The translations under genes and the position numbers were made by a program. Below the pieces are notes generated by a model. The model was given only the letters and a program-made list of their open reading frames with translations, was not told where the DNA came from and made no database searches. A DNA stretch of 64,000 nt, taken from assembly GCA_010015805.1 (NCBI GenBank), contig ML978128.1, positions 1,178,001 through 1,242,000 of the forward strand. Reading direction: 5' to 3'. Shown piece by piece: positions 1-12,776 of this stretch. This DNA comes from Rhizodiscina lignyota (taxonomy: Eukaryota > Ascomycota > Dothideomycetes > Aulographales > Rhizodiscinaceae). The stretch's first letter is position 1. The number at the start of each line of letters is the position of its first letter.

Positions 1-1316
1 GTGGTGTCGACTCTCACGTCCATCTCCATCAAGACAACGCTCCGGCAGGGGACAATTTCGAGACAGGAACCCGGTCCGCAATTGCAGGTGGTACGACAAC
101 AATACTTGCATTCGCATCGCAGAAAAAGACGGATGAAAGTATCATCCCGGTAGTAGAAGAGTACCACCGACGTGCCTCCGGAAATGCGTATTGCGACTAT
201 GGCTTCCACCTCATCCTGTCCAAACCCAATGCTACCATCTTGGAGAAAGAACTTCCCACTCTGGTCAAGGACGGAGGGATATCCTCAGCAAAACTGTACA
301 TGACGTATGCTCGACTAAAATTATCGGACTATGAAGTCTTAGACATAATGAACGCAACGAGGAAGTTGGGTATGACTACCATGATCCACGCGGAGAATGG
401 CGACATGATCGAATTCATTTCCGAGCATCTCGAGAAGCAAAGGATCACTGGACCTTATTCACACGCTTTGAGTCGTCCAGGTATCGTTGAGGATGAGGCA
501 ACCTACCGAGCGATCTCCCTATCCGAGCTTATGGACATACCACTTCTAATCGTTCACATGTCGCAAAAGACTGCGGCTAGTCATGTTCGCAATGCACAAA
601 CACGACTCCTTCCCATCCATGCGGAGACGTGTCCGCACTACCTCTACCTTACAAGTACGCGGCTCAAAGATCCTGGCGATTCTGGCTTTGCTGGCGCGAT
701 GTGCGTGTGCTCTCCTGCTCTACGCGATGATCCGATGGACCTCGAAGCTATGTGGGCGGGCCTGAACAACGGCACTTTCACAACTGTTGCGTCGGACCAT
801 GCACCTGACAAGTACGACCATCCACAGGGAAAGAAGGCAGGTCTTATTGACGGTAAAGGCCACTTTCGGAAGATCCCTAACGGTTTGCCTGGGCTGGAGA
901 CGCGCATGCCGCTGCTGTTCAAAGGTGTACTAGATGGCAGGATCAGCATCCAGAAGTTTGTGGAGTTGAATTGCAGCAATCCGGCGAAGCTGTATGGGAT
1001 GAGCGATCGAAAGGGCACCATTGCGCCGGGGATGGATGCAGATCTGGTTATTTGGTATCCGGTCGAGGGGGATAAGAAGATGGGATCGTTCGCGCTGACG
1101 AATGAAATGTTACACCATGACATTGACTATACGCCGTTTGAAGGAACAGAATTTGCGAACTGGCCGAGGTATACGATTTTGAGGGGCAAAATTGTGTGGG
1201 ATCGAGACGGCGTCGGTTTGGCTGGCGTTAAAGGTGATGGACAGTATCTGAAGAGGGGGAGCAGCACGTTAAGCAAGCCTAGAGATATCTGGGTGAATGA
1301 TTGGAGACCTTCGTAA
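1..1316 (+). CDS. Dihydropyrimidinase / hydantoinase-type amidohydrolase, 5' end cut by window edge
   Basis: Binuclear-metal amidohydrolase that opens dihydropyrimidine rings (dihydrouracil to N-carbamoyl-beta-alanine), the second step of reductive pyrimidine breakdown. The frame is open from base 3 to the stop at 1314-1316, so the start lies off the window. Seen: metal-binding HVH in GVDSHVHLHQ right at the edge, the probable carboxylated lysine in SSAKLYMTY, the metal histidines in MIHAENGD and VHMSQKTA, and the aspartate in ASDHAPD. The C-terminal part has the usual amidohydrolase end, NPAKLYG then GTIAPGMDADLVIW. No intron is seen in the visible 437 codons. The family also holds D-hydantoinases and dihydropyrimidinase-like proteins, so the exact substrate is inferred; all metal ligands are present, which argues for an active enzyme. 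The next gene is convergent, 205 bp away. Confidence 0.9.
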   Translation, partial: GVDSHVHLHQDNAPAGDNFETGTRSAIAGGTTTILAFASQKKTDESIIPVVEEYHRRASGNAYCDYGFHLILSKPNATILEKELPTLVKDGGISSAKLYMTYARLKLSDYEVLDIMNATRKLGMTTMIHAENGDMIEFISEHLEKQRITGPYSHALSRPGIVEDEATYRAISLSELMDIPLLIVHMSQKTAASHVRNAQTRLLPIHAETCPHYLYLTSTRLKDPGDSGFAGAMCVCSPALRDDPMDLEAMWAGLNNGTFTTVASDHAPDKYDHPQGKKAGLIDGKGHFRKIPNGLPGLETRMPLLFKGVLDGRISIQKFVELNCSNPAKLYGMSDRKGTIAPGMDADLVIWYPVEGDKKMGSFALTNEMLHHDIDYTPFEGTEFANWPRYTILRGKIVWDRDGVGLAGVKGDGQYLKRGSSTLSKPRDIWVNDWRPS

Positions 1317-1521
1317 CCTGATTATTTGTAGGGGTAAGGAGGTATCGTCGTGACTTTTCTTCTAATTACTATCAGCGGCACATCGCAACGCATGGAATGA
1401 GCGAGGAGAGTTATGCTATTGAACGAGATCGCAATGCATTATGAATCACTCATCGTTTCGTAGATGAGATCTCTTTCCGACTTGACAGGTCATGCTCTAT
1501 TAGTCCAGTTCCAGTACCATA

Positions 1522-3410
<1,889 letters not shown>

Positions 3411-4281
3411 TGCTTCAGCCTTAGAATTGCAATTGTCGTGAGTGGTAATGGTGAGGCAATATATTTTGGAGGGGCGTTGGGAAGTGAGGGAAGGTTATGA
3501 CGCTGCGTGGGGCAATCTGGTCAAGTCACCCTGGTCAAGATCGCTGTCAACCACCACAAATTTTCAATTGTACTGTTGTATCTTGCCGAATAGCGCTATG
3601 CTCCTTGAAATGTATCAATCGATTCGCTGGCGGTGTAATATTAGCCGGAATCTCCTTAAACCGGCCAGCTTCGTTCTGCGTTGAGGAATATGGCAAAATT
3701 CTCAGCGAGAGGAAGGGCGGTAGGAGGGAAGGAACAGGCGGTGACTTCAGTTCCCATGCAGTGTAGTCAATCATCACTCTCGTAACCTGCTATAGAGCAT
3801 AAGTTCAATTCCTAGCACAGAGTAGAAGCAGCTTCAAGTTATGAGCAACAGCATTAATCTCTCCTCAACTAGCTGTTCTACTCCTCGCAGATCATGTCCC
3901 AACCTATCCCCAAAAGAGAAAGAGAGTCCAGGCCCATCCATCGTCAACATCCTCCCGTCCCTCATCCTACAATCGCCACAACCATAGAGAGCAAAGCTCT
4001 ACTGCTACTTGAGCACGTGCTCGAATAATCACCGGATCTGCTCGATGAGACGACGACGACTTGGGGAAATGTATGAATTGGGTGGGCAGAGTCAGGGTCA
4101 CAGGCATTCAGGCATATATGGATCAGCAACGTGAGGGTATGTTTGATTCACCCTATAGACGGGTCCGTGTCTATCCTCATCACTACCGATCTCCGTTTGA
4201 CTTTCCACTCCCTTTCGATGACCTACTCAGGAGTGTGCTCAATCTACCCGCCCGCGTCATCGCCAGCCGCCAGCTCGGCCA
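3411..4281. other. Intergenic: PGM promoter side and 3' flank of an orphan ORF
   Basis: No supported gene. It begins with the upstream region of the phosphoglucomutase gene. Frames here are short, overlap on both strands and lack recognisable domains. A pyrimidine-rich CT stretch lies around 3890-3980. Confidence 0.5.
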
Positions 4282-4914
4282 TCAGTGCTGGAAGTATGGG
4301 AGCCAGAACAACATCAGCCCCATGAGGGCCTCGCGAGCAGGGCCGCGGATTCGGTTCTCCTGCGGCACCCAGCCCTCCTCGATGCTCCGGTTCCATGCCA
4401 CATAGAAGTGGCCCGCCCAATCCATCAACGCCGCCATGGCGAATTCATGGTTGTAATCCATGATGGCGTAGTCGAAGTAGCTTGTGGTCGGAGGGTCTTG
4501 CTGCACCACCGAGCCGTCGATCATCCACTGCGCGATCCTGCGGTCCACGGAATCGGCATCCAGTCTGGAGTACACGGCGGCTCCTCGTCCGTATACATGG
4601 TTCGTGCCGTTGTCATGCATGAAGAGCAACAGGCCAGGGACTTGCTCTTCTACGCCTTCGTCGTCCGGGAAGTGACTGACTGTGATGCAGAGGATGCAGC
4701 AAGGCGGGGTCTCGACTGGAATGGGGTAAGTGGACTCGCTGATACAGATCCAGGTTCTTACGTCCTGTTCGACTTGTTCGGCTTGGAAGGGATTGATGCG
4801 GAAGAAGCGTAGTCGTGGTGTTACGGTAAGACCCGCAACGCGCTCCCTGGCGAATCGTGCATCGATAGCTGCGCGAAGGGCCTCCATCGGCTCCAGCGGC
4901 TGCTGTCCGTTCAT
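4282..4914 (-). CDS. Orphan hypothetical protein, 210 aa
   Basis: A single uninterrupted frame from ATG at 4914 to the stop at 4282. I do not recognise the family. It is acidic and tryptophan-rich in the C-terminal third (for example MDWAGHFYVAWNRSIEEGW), with no signal peptide, membrane span or low-complexity tract. The stretch appears more GC-rich than the flanks, and the opposite strand is also open for 175 codons (4285-4812), so some of the openness may come from composition. The minus-strand reading has the more protein-like composition and a plausible ATG (MNGQQPLEPMEALRAAIDARF). It could be a lineage-specific gene or a recent arrival. The coding call is moderate and the function unknown. 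Confidence 0.5.
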   Translation of the reverse strand: MNGQQPLEPMEALRAAIDARFARERVAGLTVTPRLRFFRINPFQAEQVEQDVRTWICISESTYPIPVETPPCCILCITVSHFPDDEGVEEQVPGLLLFMHDNGTNHVYGRGAAVYSRLDADSVDRRIAQWMIDGSVVQQDPPTTSYFDYAIMDYNHEFAMAALMDWAGHFYVAWNRSIEEGWVPQENRIRGPAREALMGLMLFWLPYFQH

Positions 4915-5599
4915 GTTTGAGTAACTAATATAATTAATAGTTGTTCCATGTGGCTCCGATCTCGGTTGGTACTTGCCTTGTTCAGTGTTTGTTCACTTGA
5001 TACCCAAAGTGCGCCAACAGGAAGCAAAATGCCTGCGCGAACCATTTAGCAAGAATATCAAAACAAAAAGGGGAAGAAAGCATACCAACTTGGAACAGTA
5101 TCTTGTCACAATATCTTGTCAAAGCGTACTCTGTGTGGTAGAGGTGAAAGCGTTCGGTAGAGCGCACAACGTGGTTTTCGTGTGTGCTGTTGTGAAGGGA
5201 AGGAGAGAGGAAGAGCTGTGTCGTGAGAAAATATGTATGCTTCTGCCTGTGACAACATGCCAAGCCGTGTATAGGTCGGATTCGGAGTGACCCGTGCACA
5301 ACACTGTCCGGAGCCAGGGCAACGGTGGCAAATTCTTTTAGTGTTACTCTTGAGATTGGAGACAACGCGTGCATGCGTCACCACGCAATGAATGATGAGA
5401 AGATGGACAAGATTGCAACTCGTCATCTCACACGGCGGTTGAGGAAGTGAAGCAAAAGAACGCTGATATTGAGCCGTTCTATGAGAGGATGAAGGGTCTG
5501 TAGGAGAAATGATGGAGGTTCCACCAGTCTGCTTAGATGCAGTTTTCCAATCCAACCCCAACGCCACGCTACCTGAAGCCAACCAAGACGCTCAATCAT
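4915..5599. other. Intergenic, nothing recognised
   Basis: Upstream of the orphan ORF and downstream of the OSBP gene. Overlapping short frames on both strands carry no domain. One ACGCGT lies near 5364, which is not informative alone. Confidence 0.5.
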
Positions 5600-6887
5600 C
5601 TACTCTGCTCTGAATGGAGGCTTCGCATTCTGAGCCTTTTCGGAGTCGAAGTTCCAAATGCCACTTGTCTTGTCACTCCCGATCGATTCCCCTATTTTCT
5701 CCGCAAGTGTCTCAAACACCAGGTTCTTATCAATGCGAGTGAAAAAGCGACGCCCCCACTCTCGATTCTCGTCTCTCTCCTTTTTCCGTAAATCCCGCTG
5801 ATGATTCTCGATGATTGATTTCTCACGGGAGACCCTGTCGAGGTCTCCAGCCTCGATAGCGTTAGCAACCTTTGCCCAAGCTCGCCTCGACTCCAACTCG
5901 TCCTGCTGCTCAGTTGGCGCTACTATTAAAGGTGTAACCTTCGTCTTCTTTGGATCATGGGTCTCGATGACGTTCTTCGAAGAGTCTTTGATGAAGAAGC
6001 TATCCGACCACTGGCCCTCAGCTTTGTAGAGAACGTCTTTCTCCTTGTCACTGGGGTACAGAATCGCCGAGAAAGTGTTCTTCTTTCCGGATAGCCAGCC
6101 TTTGCCACTGTAATCGATCTTTGCAGTGAAGCCTGAAGAAGAAACAATAAAGCTTCGGCTTTCAAGTTCAACGTATGGGGAGCCTGTAATGAGGCCATCA
6201 ATGTGTAGCGCAGGCAGCGTTATGAGGTAGTCTTCGTTGAAGCCATCGATATGTAAGACTGCATGTCCCACTTGCTGTTTACATATTTTATTCAGTCCTG
6301 AACCTTCTGTCAGTGATGTGGTGTATACGAACCTTGACATATATGGTACGAGCGAAAGAAGCCTTCTGGCCATTGTATCCCTGCAGCCGCACACCATGCT
6401 TGTTGTTCCATATGCAATACGCTGTCACAGGAGGATGGTGAGAGACCTGTTCGCTGACAAGCCTTGTTTCTCCTGCATCATCCTCCCATTTTCCCATGAA
6501 CAGCTCGCCGAGGAATGGGTTTAGTGGCTTCTTCTCCGTCCCGAGTTGCTCGCTTCGGCTTGAATATTGCTGTTTAAGTGTGCTCAGGAACCACTTCAGA
6601 ACTAGCATTGCACGTTTGGCTGGGTCTTCCTCCTTTGCCGGTGCAACGAACAGTGAAGGATGTTCGGTCCAATACGAAGAGTACTCGACAAGAGATTTGC
6701 CTGATAGAATGAATGCGGGAGCGGTCATAGCGGAGAGGTCGCCATTGAACGATGCTATTGACTGTATCTAAATTAGCCACACATTCCCTTTGCTTTATTC
6801 CTTCTCCTCCTTCCATACCTTCAAAAAACTCCCCCATGTAGCCTTTTGAGCAGGTGGCACTGCTGCTGCCTCTTCCTTGTTCGACAT
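5600..6887 (-). CDS. KES1: Oxysterol-binding protein-related lipid exchanger (short Osh4/Kes1 type), 3 exons, 390 aa
   Basis: A cytosolic sterol/PI4P exchange protein acting at Golgi and ER membranes. Exons on the minus strand are 6887-6819, 6761-6333 and 6274-5600, with introns of 57 and 58 nt (donors GTATGG and GTTCGT); the sum is 391 codons. Seen: the family signature [12 protein letters not shown] at about residues 127-136, the PI4P-contacting KPLNPFLGE near 102-110, an N-terminal amphipathic lid ([20 protein letters not shown]), and the C-terminal [14 protein letters not shown]. There is no PH domain, ankyrin repeat or FFAT motif, so it belongs to the short, free-standing class of roughly 400-435 residues. 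Ligand preference (ergosterol or another lipid) cannot be read from sequence. The family is certain; the one-to-one yeast orthologue (Osh4 to Osh7) is less so. Confidence 0.92.
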
Positions 6888-9228
6888 GGTTATTTCCAAA
6901 GGTATTGGGCGTTGCTCGGCTGTGCAACCTCAGGTGAATTTACTTTTCAATAAAAGGAATAAAGGCAAAGGGGGGAGAAGAAAGTAAAAGGCATTGGCGT
7001 TGGGGGTAGATGTAGTTAAACGGCTGATGTGGAGAGCTTGGATCGCGACGTCATTTGAAGAATCTCACACGCGACAGGGCCTCGGCGCTTCCTTCTTGTG
7101 CTCCCAATTGCTGTGGCTGTGCACGACAACGCGAGCAAGACGTCGTCAGCCAATGCTTCTTTACGAATGACCGATGGAGCAGTGATTCCAATTTCCCGCC
7201 CTCGGATACAGCACCTGCCGAAGAAACCGACATCTCTCTGCACCTGAGGAGCGTGGCGATATCGCATAGTACGCATCGCCACAATTGCTCATCAGCGCCA
7301 TCCCATCGTACCGTACTTCCCTTTATAATGTCCAATACGATCACGACCGCGGCAACGACGTCTTCAAAGTAACGAGTTTTCACAAGTAGGAGGCTAAATT
7401 TCGACTGGCTGCTGAAGGACGAGAGGAGGCTGGAGTAGAAATAATACTACAACCCCTATATACGCGTCGGAGCAATGGAGTGTCTCTCAACCAACAAAAC
7501 TCTTCGCTGAGGGAGTGACGGTGGGTGATTTGCGCTCCATCTTGCTCACTGGATATTGCAGTTGGTCACGTTGGTTACAGCGGGTTGAAGAACTTCGCTC
7601 GAGCCCAGCCAGATCTGTCTAAATCTATTGGCAAGCTCATGACAGGCGATGTAATGACTGCCTCTCACGGACAAGACCATCCGCTGGACTCCCTCCGAGG
7701 ACTTATCGTTCGGCTAAGTTACGACCACGACGTTTCATAGGACCATTTTCTGTAATGGCTGTGGTTGAGGTCTCCCAAGATACACCGTCTGGGCGAGATC
7801 ATCGAGTCATGTACAAAACAGGATAGTCCCAATCGTGTGAAGTCACTCTTACCTATGATCGACTGTGTGCGACCTCTTCAATTGGAATCGGGAGATCATG
7901 CCAATTCATTCTGTCACCATTGACATCCTTCGAGTTGATTTTGTGTGAAGGACTCCTTGCTCTACAACGCTGGTCCAGCCTTGCGCTCTCCATGGGTTAC
8001 GCAAACATTGGCTTCTACTACTATATGTGGCACAGCTACTAAGACGCTTCAAACGCCACCTGCAGCCAAATCTACTTTTGCATGTATCAAGCGAAGCTGA
8101 TACTGTATAGATCTATGTCGAAAATTTAGGCAATCTGTACTCCTATCAGACCTAGCTTGTGCACCAGACAGACCTATATAGATTTCGCACAGCATGGGTT
8201 CAGTCATCTAAGTTCTCCTTGCGTGATCGTGCTCCCACGATCACGGCATTAAGGAGAACAAACGCCACCTTCGAGAGCAAGTACGGCGCGTGCGTCTGGG
8301 ATAGCTAACCCGTCAAAGCGATCTCTCCCTGAATATCAGGAGTAAGTGTGTCCTCACAGAACATATGTGGGTTGCACATTGTCCGCTGCCTCAGCTGGGC
8401 GGACGACTAATCATCTCAGCTATTACGACTATCCTCACAGAATGCTCCGCATCGCTTAATCTTGGGGTTTTGATATCTCTACGACTCCATGCGACTAGCG
8501 GACATGTCGAATGATCCAGCACTCATCCCAATATCAACGTCTACAAGCCAAACCTCAACCTTGCAGCAAAAGTTGAAGGGGATGCGACCAAGCTCTTCAC
8601 ACCGGGGGAATGTGGGCTACTTTCTCCGCTAGAGAAAGTGTTTCAGTATCCGTTCTTATGCAAGTTTTGGGGCACAGCGTGGATCAGTAGAAGTCGAGCG
8701 GCTTGAAGTCTGAGAGCTGGAGATCATCGTAGGTTGTGCAAAGGGACACCCTCTTCCGCACAGATCTCATGTTAGCTGCTCGTCCTCTCTTGTGTACCGA
8801 TAATTCAGTCAATGTCTTTAAATTTCTTCGCTTGTCATCATTTCTCAAGGAACCAGAAGGCCCCCACTTCGTCACCTGCATGAACACATCGATGGAGCTG
8901 TTACTCAAGCATGTACGGTCAATAGGAGCTACTCCATGATGACTGAGTCGTGCAGCGTGCTTTAACCTCCTCACGATCGGCCCAGTGTCTGCTCCAAGGG
9001 ACCAAGCTCCGTGAATGACTCTTGCAAGGCCTGTTGTCTCGCACGCTTCCGCAATGTCTGTACTCGATCTTGATTGTCTGTCTCCGAAAGCTCTATATAT
9101 AAGTACCATCATCTGCCGGCTATTCAGAACTTTGCTGATCCATTGCAACAAGCGGTTCTTGCTTAATTCGATCTTCAAACGAATCTACTGTTACACATTT
9201 CTCGACGCCTAGCTCGTAGTCAATCGCA
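6888..9228. other. Gene-poor stretch between the OSBP gene and a secreted-protein gene
   Basis: No gene can be supported in these 2.3 kb. Antisense pairs of open frames at 7016-7383 are low in information. From about 7740 to 8650 stops are frequent in all frames. A minus frame at 8684-9178 (164 codons) is not protein-like. The last few hundred bases must hold the promoter of the secreted repeat protein; a TATATA-like run (ctctatatataag) lies near 9091-9103, about 130 bp before its start. Confidence 0.45.
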
Positions 9229-10183
9229 ATGTTCCGATCCGTACTGGTCAGAGTCCTTCCTATTGTTCATTGTCAGAGAAAAGTTGACGCTTACTAGATT
9301 GCGCTTGCGCTTTTCTTAAACAATGCTGTTCTCGTCCCTGCCCAGTCGACGTCGTGCTCTGCCGTAACTTGCTCGTTCAGGGTACTTGGCGTTGTTGTTT
9401 CCAGATCAACTACATCCGTCTGGTTCGTTACTCTCTGATTGGAATCTTATTTCTGTAATGGAAACACGGTGAAGAAATTGACGGTGCTGACGAGTTCCAT
9501 CTCTACAGCCCAATCCCGACTACGACTACGACTACGAGGTAAGAGAATCTCAATGTATATATATGCGGCGTAGCGCATGGCCCTTTGTACTTGCACACAT
9601 GGACAATTGCTAAGTACTTTTGGACAGCTCCATAACTTCCTTTATCACCCAAAACGCCACAGTCACCCAAAACGTTACAATCACCCAAAATGCTACAATC
9701 ACCCAAAATGCTACAATCACCCAAAATGCTACAATCACCCAAAATGCTACAATCACCCAAAATGCTACAATCACCCAAAATGCTACGATCACCCAAAACG
9801 CCACAATCACTCAAACAGTGACGAGCACTGCAACGCCGGCAGTAGGGTCTTGCACGGCACAGAACGCAGCGATTCAAGTCTTCGGAGCAAAAGGCTGCTC
9901 CGGCTCACCATCGAGGACGCTCACAGCATACCAGCGCAGATGCCAGCCCGTACCGACCACTTTGTCAACAAGCAATTACATCAAGATCCAGTACTCTGGC
10001 GGAAGACAAGGCGACCAATGCTTTCTCACTCTCTTCGGGCAGACCGGCTGCGCTGGGGCGGCACTCGCGTATAAGTTACCGGTTGCTGGGGCAAACGGAA
10101 TGGCGTCTAGGGAATGTTTGCAGCTCATTGCAAATACGAAGAAGGCAGTGAGTTATCAGCTCTCTTGCAGCTGTCCTGCTTAA
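9229..10183 (+). CDS. Secreted protein: signal peptide, ITQNAT glycosylation repeats, Cys-containing C-terminal domain; 4 exons
   Basis: Proposed exons are 9229-9246, 9298-9422, 9509-9538 and 9628-10183, giving 243 codons. Exon 1 encodes only MFRSVL; spliced to IALALFLNNAVLVPAQS it makes a good signal peptide with likely cleavage after AQS. Exon 3 supplies a threonine run (PIPTTTTTTS) that leads smoothly into the repeats. Ten 18-bp units (9644-9823) then encode ITQNAT-type hexapeptides, nine with an N-x-T sequon. The remaining roughly 120 residues form a cysteine-containing domain in which the pattern hydrophobic-x-[VL/LL]-FGxxGC[SA]G occurs twice, and it ends CSCPA. No membrane span or GPI signal is evident. 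The expected location is the cell surface or outside. Exon 1 could instead end at 9240 (donor GTACTG, also in frame), and the exon 2/3 junction is my least certain. I know no named family for it. Confidence 0.65.
9644..9823 (+). repeat. Coding minisatellite, 10 units of 18 bp
   Basis: Units start at 9644, 9662, 9680, 9698, 9716, 9734, 9752, 9770, 9788 and 9806. Units 3-7 are identical in sequence and unit 8 differs by one base. Units 1 and 9 share the variant codons AAC GCC, unit 2 encodes VTQNVT, and unit 10 is degenerate (ITQTVT). The period is a multiple of three, so copy-number change would keep the frame. The homogeneous core with divergent edges is the usual sign of recent expansion by slippage or unequal exchange. 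Confidence 0.97.
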
Positions 10184-11257
10184 GAGCGAGGCCCAATCTG
10201 TCGCGGAGATTTCAGGAAGCGGAGACCTCGAGAGGATGGCAGCGGAACTGAAGAACCAAAGCACTTCTACGCGCATGATGAGACTTATGACTTGGGGAAA
10301 ACACCTACTATGGCAGGCAGTACTATTCGAAGCATATGACACATATCCATCCATGCTCGATATAGATATCATGAACTACAAAATTTGGCATGGCTATGAA
10401 GCTTGTTTTATGACGAATGTCATAGCACCTACATGAACTCCAGAAAGCGGATTTGGACTGACCTCGAAAGATTCGTAATATGTAGTAGTCTCTTGCAGGG
10501 ACGCCAATCGGTAAGGCACTCAAGAAGAATACGACGCGAGCAACATAAATACAGTACGGAATTATTTGCAACCAATCAAAAATCGATATCTCTGCATCCA
10601 AACAACGGCCAGTGCATAAAACTGTACAGGATTAATCCCACATCATTCGGCCGAGATCAATTATACACGGTGGATGTAGACTTGGAAGGCACTGCGCGTA
10701 GCCGAACCCACGATAGCCTCAAGATTTTGCCCTATTCGGGCAATCGGACGACTAACAAGAAGCCAGAATCTGCAGCAGCAGGGTTCGCATGTATCACATT
10801 GCCAAAGGCGTCGAAACCCCGCAAGGACAAACAATTGCCTTGCACGCGACTCCGGCGCCTCCGGCGTGGGATTAAGGTTCACATCTCATATCTGTGACTT
10901 GCCCCTCTCCACGGCAAAGCAGAAATAGCTAATCAAAAGCTTGCGTTTCCATTTCTGCGCTTTCATAATACTACAAGCCTAAATCTACTCTAGGGGTCTG
11001 GCGATATTTCTCGGTCTATGAATCATAAAGGGCGCCCGTAGGATGCATCTCTCAGTTTTATCCAGGCGACTGGAACCTAACGGAGCGCATGCGGCGAGAC
11101 GGGGTGAAGTGGACAAATACAAGGTGTGACGAGAGCTTTCGAACAACGAGCGTGTCCAAGGAGATGAGAACGACCAAAGGGAAGTAAAACGCCAATTCAA
11201 TGCTTTTTCACCATATCCTGATGGCGTCGGTCCAAACGATTACGGCACCATGACGTC
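10184..11257. other. Intergenic, no supported gene
   Basis: Downstream of the secreted protein and of the desaturase. A plus frame at 10403-10897 and minus frames in the same span are low in information and have no homology I can recognise. I looked for tRNA A/B boxes near 10690-10830, where short inverted pairs occur, and found no foldable cloverleaf. Confidence 0.45.
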
Positions 11258-12776
11258 TCACTCGTCCGCACCCACAATCATGCTCTTCTTCTCCTGAGGA
11301 CTCGCCAACTCGGTCGGTGGGACACCCAGGCCGTTCCTGTTCCTGAAGAACAACACGCCGCGGCCCTCACCCTTTGAGTCCTTGCTAGGTTCGACCCACT
11401 GGCACCATCTCGCGCTCCTCCAGAGGGCAGAAAGGAAGCCAAGGCTACCGCCAGCGATATCAGACCTGTAGTGCTTGCCCATGACTGGCTTGATGGCTTC
11501 ACTGGCCTCATCGGCATTGTAGAAGGGGATGGTGCTGATGTAGTGGTGGAGGACGTGGGTCTCAATGATGCCGTGGAAGAGATGGCGGCCGATGAAGCCG
11601 AATTCGCGATCGATGGTTGCGGCAGCGCCACGTGTGAACGTCCAAGTTTCAGGAGTGTAGTGCGGGAGCGAAGGATCGGTGTGTTGAAGATAGGTGATCG
11701 CAACTGATACAATCGTGAGTTTGCGAATTACACGCATAAATTCAGAAATACTTACCAAGCCAGTGGTTGACCCAGAGATACGGGATGAAGTACCAGACGA
11801 ACATGTTTGTCCAGCCGAAAGTCTTTCCAATGGTGAAGAGAATTGTCGCAGTAATCGCAAGGCCAAGGTCGCTCAAGAGGATAAGGTGCTCATCCTTTCT
11901 CTCATACAGAGGGCTCGACGGGAAGAAATGGTTCACGCCGTTACCCCAGCCATTCGATTTGCCCTTGCCCTTGCCCTCTGGCTGCTTCCCATGGTAGTTG
12001 TGGCCAGTCACGTTCATCAACAAGTATCCAAACCAGCCGAAAAGCTGCTGGTAGATCAGGTGCGTGGCCGTGTAAATGGGCGTCTCCTCGACAAGCTCGG
12101 ACAGCTCATGCGCCATACGGCCAACCGCCGATGCATAGACAGATCGACTCAATGGTACGAAAACCATATCGCGCTCTAGATGGCCGGTTGCTTTGTGATG
12201 CTTGCCATGGGAAATCTTCCAGCTAAAGTACGGGACGAGGAGGGAAGAGTGAATGACCCATCCAACCGTATCATTTAACCTTTTTGAAGGCGAGAAGGAC
12301 TGGTGGCCACACTCGTGCGCAATCACCCAGAGACCGGTACCGAAGAGACCCTGGATGAAGGTATACAGTCCCCAGAGAGCAGCTCTCACAGGAAAGGACG
12401 GGACGGTCTCCGGCGTCACGTAGTTATGGAAGATGTAGAAGGTCGTGGCCAGACAGACAATGTCCCGTGCAATATACGCGAATCCACGAGCTGGCGACCT
12501 CACAAAGCAGTGCTTTGGAATCGCATCACGAATGTCCTTGATTGTGAAGTCGGGGATCTCGAACTCGTTACCGTAGGTATCGAGCAGAACGCCTCGAGCG
12601 TTCTTGACGATCGGCTCATCGAAGGAGGTGAGGGAGGATAATGAGGTCTGAGATGGCGATTGGACCGGAGAGTCAAAGGGCGAGGCAGCAACTGAATTGG
12701 AAGAGGAGGAAGGTGTTGACTCGCTCGTCACGGTGCGCTGCAGGGCCACGTTTCGTGGCCGAAGAATCGGTGACAT
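11258..12776 (-). CDS. Membrane fatty acid desaturase, delta-12 (oleate) type, 2 exons, 488 aa
   Basis: An ER membrane di-iron desaturase that probably converts oleic to linoleic acid. Exons are 12776-11756 and 11703-11258, with a 52-nt intron (donor GTAAGT) between NHWL and VAITYL; 489 codons in total. All three histidine boxes are visible: HECGH at residues 154-158, HGKHH at 190-194 and HVLHH at 390-394. Several hydrophobic segments flank them, and a serine-rich soluble N-terminus of about 60 residues precedes the core, as in fungal FAD2-like enzymes. The start at 12776 (MSPILRPRNVALQRT) is preferred to an in-frame upstream ATG because the added residues would be unlike the family. Fungal delta-12 and omega-3 desaturases are close paralogues, so regiospecificity is inferred. 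Confidence 0.9.

Noticed and set aside
7016-7383. Antisense pair of ~100-codon frames
   Set aside because: Low information in both directions and no recognisable domain.
10650-10830. Short inverted pairs and GGTTCG-like words suggesting a tRNA gene
   Set aside because: No A box at correct distance, and no acceptor or T-stem pairing on either strand.
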